This document shows positions 6,545 through 8,534 of a stretch of DNA of 8,534 bases, piece after piece; within the stretch, counting starts at the first letter, position 1; every line of letters begins with the position of its first letter. The notes under the pieces are model-generated. The model was not told the DNA's origin. It worked only from the letters and a program-made list of their open reading frames with translations, and searched no databases. The DNA lies in assembly GCA_900769385.1 (NCBI GenBank), contig CAAGGO010000175.1:1-8534 (forward strand), written 5' to 3'. Made by a program: the position numbers and the translations under genes. The stretch comes from Rikenellaceae bacterium. Its GTDB lineage: Bacteria; Bacteroidota; Bacteroidia; Bacteroidales; UBA932.

Positions 6545-7093
6545 TTGGAAGACAAGAAGATACTTGAACTATACAGGACTGAAGGCAAACAGGAGTTTGC
6601 CTTCAATCTTCTTGTAGAAAAATACAGCGAGCGCCTGTACTGGCACATCCGCAAACTCACCTGTTCCCACGAAGATACAAACGACCTGTTGCAGTCATCC
6701 CTTGTAAAAATATGGGAAAACCTCCCCTATTTCAGAGAGGAGAGCAAGCTCTATACCTGGATCTACAGGATTGCAACAAACCAGACCCTCACATTCCTGA
6801 AGAAAAAAAGGCTGGGCGCAATGCTTTCCCTGAGCAGTTATGACACCATTCTGGAAAACAAACTGCAAAGTGACCCATCCTTCAACGGAGACAAACTGCA
6901 AATGGCCCTCCACAAAGCCATTCTCCGTCTTCCCGACAAGCAAAGGGCCGTATTCAATCTCAGATACTTTCAAGAACTGGAATACAAGGACATAGCAGAA
7001 ATTCTGGAAACATCAGTCGGCTCCCTTAAGGCATCATACCATCACGCCTACAACAAAATAAAAAAGGAGATGGAAGAACAGTTCAACGATTAA
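6545..7093 (+). CDS. ECF RNA polymerase sigma factor (sigma-70 family), TTG start
   Basis: This protein of about 182 residues redirects RNA polymerase to a stress or envelope regulon. Region 2 (about 21-90) shows FNLLVEKYSERLYWHIRKLT, the HEDTNDLLQSSLVKIWENL core-binding helix and TWIYRIATNQTLTFLKKKR, which recognises the -10 element. Region 4 (about 118-172) shows ALHKAILRLPDKQRAVFNLR, then YKDIAEILETSVGSLKASYH, a helix-turn-helix. Regions 1 and 3 are absent, as in ECF factors. No ATG is available near the start. The TTG at 6545 gives MEDKKILELYRTEGKQ, a common Bacteroidota beginning, and is preceded by AGAGG. A longer frame begins with TTG at 6500 inside the transketolase gene and is unlikely. 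It is tightly linked to that gene and followed by a probable anti-sigma gene. Confidence 0.9.
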   Translation: MEDKKILELYRTEGKQEFAFNLLVEKYSERLYWHIRKLTCSHEDTNDLLQSSLVKIWENLPYFREESKLYTWIYRIATNQTLTFLKKKRLGAMLSLSSYDTILENKLQSDPSFNGDKLQMALHKAILRLPDKQRAVFNLRYFQELEYKDIAEILETSVGSLKASYHHAYNKIKKEMEEQFND

Positions 7094-7125
7094 ACCTTTT
7101 GGGATTTCTGCAGTCTAAAAGTAAA

Positions 7126-7133
7126 GAGGAGGT
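7126..7133 (+). promoter_or_regulatory. Strong ribosome-binding site fixing the anti-sigma gene start
   Basis: GAGGAGGT lies 4 bases before the ATG at 7138. It is close to a full Shine-Dalgarno complement, rare in a genome whose other genes here have weak or no such site. It argues for the ATG at 7138 over the in-frame TTG at 7099. Confidence 0.75.
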
Positions 7134-7137
7134 AAAT

Positions 7138-7656
7138 ATGAACAATAAAAAGGAAATGGAAGATATCCTACAAAGGAGCTCACTCAAAGAGAACCCTTTT
7201 GGAACACCAAAGGGATATTTTGAGTCAATGCAGCAGGAGGTCCTTGAAAAGATCTCTGCAATGCCGGTTGCGCCTGAGTACAATGATGTTCAGGAGCAGG
7301 AGCCTGCAACATTCAGGACATACTTTGCACCTGCCTTTTCCCTTGCAGCAATGTTTGGAATCATATTTGGTCTTGGTTACGGAGCAATGAAACTTACAGG
7401 AACCGGAGAGGGATCTGCACAGGAGGAGCTGACTGTATTTTCAGAGAATATGGAAGAGTTTGCCACACCATCTGTCCAGACCGAGATCTCGGAAGATGAA
7501 ATGGTGAACATCCTGCATATCTCCATAGAAGACCTGATTACCGCCCAAAATACAGAGGATGAAATTTATGTTCAGATAAGCGATGAGGAGATTGAGGAAT
7601 ATCTCATTGAAAACAGGATTTCCACTACCCAACTTGCCTTATTGGAACAGGATTAA
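7138..7656 (+). CDS. Single-pass membrane protein, probable anti-sigma factor
   Basis: The 172-residue product has a cytoplasmic N-terminal part with the motif KENPFGTPKGYFESMQQEV (17-35), which recurs in Bacteroidota proteins encoded next to ECF sigma genes. One hydrophobic segment follows (about 62-84, YFAPAFSLAAMFGIIFGLGY). The C-terminal half is strongly acidic (EEFATPSVQTEISEDEM, DEIYVQISDEEIEEYLI) and probably periplasmic. There are no cysteines at all, so it is not a zinc-binding anti-sigma factor of the HxxxCxxC type. Position right after the sigma gene (44-base gap), topology and the NPFxxPxGYF motif suggest that it holds the sigma factor at the membrane until a signal arrives. Direct binding is inferred. 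The ATG at 7138 is chosen because of the strong ribosome-binding site. The next gene starts 19 bases after its stop. Confidence 0.7.
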   Translation: MNNKKEMEDILQRSSLKENPFGTPKGYFESMQQEVLEKISAMPVAPEYNDVQEQEPATFRTYFAPAFSLAAMFGIIFGLGYGAMKLTGTGEGSAQEELTVFSENMEEFATPSVQTEISEDEMVNILHISIEDLITAQNTEDEIYVQISDEEIEEYLIENRISTTQLALLEQD

Positions 7657-7675
7657 ACGATAAAGTGATTTAAAG

Positions 7676-8179
7676 ATGAAAACAATTTTTACAGCTATAG
7701 TATTGAGCCTGTTTGTTGGCTTGAGTGCCCACGCCCAGCAGATGCAGGGCCATCAGCAGAACTCCTCTCATCAGTCTGCGGAGAAAAACGGCCACAGGGA
7801 AGGCAAGTTCCCATCTAAAGAGGAATTGCAGAGCCAGAAAATTGCATTCTTTACACAGGAGCTTGAACTTACTCCAGAAGAGGCACAGAGATTCTGGCCG
7901 GTTTACAATGCCGCAAGCAAGAAAACCCAGGCTGCAAAAAAACAGATTAACATCTGTCTGAAGAACTTGCACAACGCCCTTAAAGCTGAGACACCAGCAT
8001 CTGATGCAGAGATAAAAGATCTTATGGGCAGCTATTTTAAAGCTTGTGAAGAGGAGATAGCCATACAGTCAAAGAATTTTGAGGAGATATCAAAAGTTCT
8101 CCCTGTAGACAAGGCTGCCAAGACTTTCTCTTTGGAAGAAAGATTCAGGATAATGCTTATCAGACACCTGAGAAAATAG
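7676..8179 (+). CDS. Secreted helical protein, Spy/CpxP-like, part of the sigma module
   Basis: This 167-residue protein has a signal peptide (MKTIFTAIVLSLFVGLSAHA, cleaved before Gln21) and so acts in the periplasm. A Gln/His/Ser-rich linker with several His residues (MQGHQQNSSHQ) follows. It leads to a mostly helical domain with KIAFFTQELELTPEEAQRFW (55-74) and then PVYN, the LTPEEAxxFWPxYN signature seen in Bacteroidota proteins encoded beside ECF sigma factors. The signature recalls the LTxxQ motif of Spy/CpxP/CnxR periplasmic stress sensors and chaperones. The C-terminal segment VLPVDKAAKTFSLEERFRIM, then LIRHLRK, is also typical. Two Cys remain (94 and 124) and could pair after export. 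A role as a periplasmic sensor or chaperone modulating the upstream sigma/anti-sigma pair is inferred. It ends only 5 bases from the convergent methyltransferase gene. Confidence 0.75.
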   Translation: MKTIFTAIVLSLFVGLSAHAQQMQGHQQNSSHQSAEKNGHREGKFPSKEELQSQKIAFFTQELELTPEEAQRFWPVYNAASKKTQAAKKQINICLKNLHNALKAETPASDAEIKDLMGSYFKACEEEIAIQSKNFEEISKVLPVDKAAKTFSLEERFRIMLIRHLRK

Positions 8180-8184
8180 TTTTT

Positions 8185-8534
8185 TCACAGATAAAATTGC
8201 CCCACAAGTTCCGCATATTGCGCAGTTTTTGAGTCACCGCTCATCATAACAAGCTGCTCAATATGCGGTTCCTCATTTACAGGGGCACAGCACAACTCAA
8301 ACTCCATAAGGAGCCTTTTGGCAGGCTTCCGCTCCACCGTATGCACCTTGCATATTCTGCGCACAACAAAACAATTCTCTCCGGCTGGAGTATTTTTCAT
8401 AAGGAATTCCACCTTCCGCAGAAACTCCTCTCCCTCCGTAACCGGAAGCACAACAGCAAGCTTTCCTCCCGGTTTAACCAGTTTTGTACAATGGAAAAGT
8501 ATCTCCCTCTGGGAAAGGGTATCGGTATGGCGGG
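8185..8534 (-). CDS. trmN6: tRNA1(Val) (adenine(37)-N6)-methyltransferase, C-terminal part (5' end outside window)
   Basis: The frame is open from the right edge of the window to a stop at 8185-8187, giving about 115 residues of the C-terminal half. The GTG at 8449-8451 is internal (…KLAVVLPVTEG) and not the start. The first visible residues, RHTDTLSQREILF, then KLVKPGGKLAVVLPV, match the late Rossmann-fold part of TrmN6/YfiC-type methyltransferases, where RHxDxLS follows the catalytic NPPF/Y loop (not in the window). Next come the substrate-side segments ERKPAKRLLMEFEL and the terminal YAELVGQFYL, matching the family's usual YxxLxxxFYL end. The enzyme uses S-adenosylmethionine to methylate A37 of tRNA-Val. 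It is convergent with the Spy-like gene and no clear terminator separates them. The assignment rests on the C-terminal half only. Confidence 0.75.
   Translation of the reverse strand, partial: RHTDTLSQREILFHCTKLVKPGGKLAVVLPVTEGEEFLRKVEFLMKNTPAGENCFVVRRICKVHTVERKPAKRLLMEFELCCAPVNEEPHIEQLVMMSGDSKTAQYAELVGQFYL

Noticed and set aside
8211..8268. Perfect 10-bp inverted repeat (CCGCATATTG and CAATATGCGG) with a 38-base spacer inside the trmN6 3' end.
   Set aside because: It lies wholly within conserved coding sequence, the loop is long, no T-tract follows, and one such pair is not surprising by chance in a window of this size.
1..8534. Search for tRNA/rRNA genes, CRISPR arrays, insertion-sequence ends and transposases.
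   Set aside because: No cloverleaf-like tRNA sequence, regularly spaced repeats, transposase motifs or paired terminal repeats were seen; this was checked by eye only.

Overview
The window looks like chromosomal DNA from a member of the Bacteroidota, probably Bacteroidales. The supporting signs are: a LepA/EF4 beginning [18 protein letters not shown]; a transketolase split into two genes; an ECF sigma factor followed by an anti-sigma-like protein carrying an NPFGTPKGYF motif; a DUF4136-type lipoprotein; Bacteroidales-style Rhs core sequence; start codons with little Shine-Dalgarno signal; and a TAnnTTTG-type promoter box upstream of lepA.

Left end (1-1350): the 3' end of an Rhs/YD-repeat polymorphic toxin gene. 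The core stays in frame to a stop at 382-384. The toxin tip appears to continue in another frame to 553 and looks degraded: it resembles the two ends of a restriction-endonuclease-fold nuclease toxin without its catalytic middle. An AT-rich small gene (618-1094) follows in the usual place of an immunity gene, then a good intrinsic terminator (1147-1181). After that comes a second, frameshifted scrap of Rhs YD-repeat coding DNA (about 1195-1349). The region reads as a decaying toxin-immunity cassette with Rhs sequence on both sides.

Middle (1355-6534): lepA lies on the minus strand with its own terminator and a recognisable promoter. It diverges from a plus-strand cluster starting with the N-terminal, cofactor-binding half of transketolase. 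Two envelope genes, a DUF4136-like lipoprotein and a small outer-membrane beta-barrel protein, sit between it and the C-terminal half. The two halves must assemble to give an active enzyme, so the intervening envelope genes are the most unusual gene order here.

Right end (6545-8534): a TTG-started ECF sigma factor begins 10 bases after the transketolase C-terminal gene. It is followed by a single-pass, probable anti-sigma protein with an unusually strong ribosome-binding site, and by a secreted Spy/CpxP-like helical protein. These three look like an envelope-stress regulatory module. Everything from 3331 to 8179 is co-directional with short gaps and no clear terminator, so carbon metabolism, envelope proteins and the sigma module may share transcription. 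A convergent, 5'-truncated trmN6-like tRNA methyltransferase gene closes the window.
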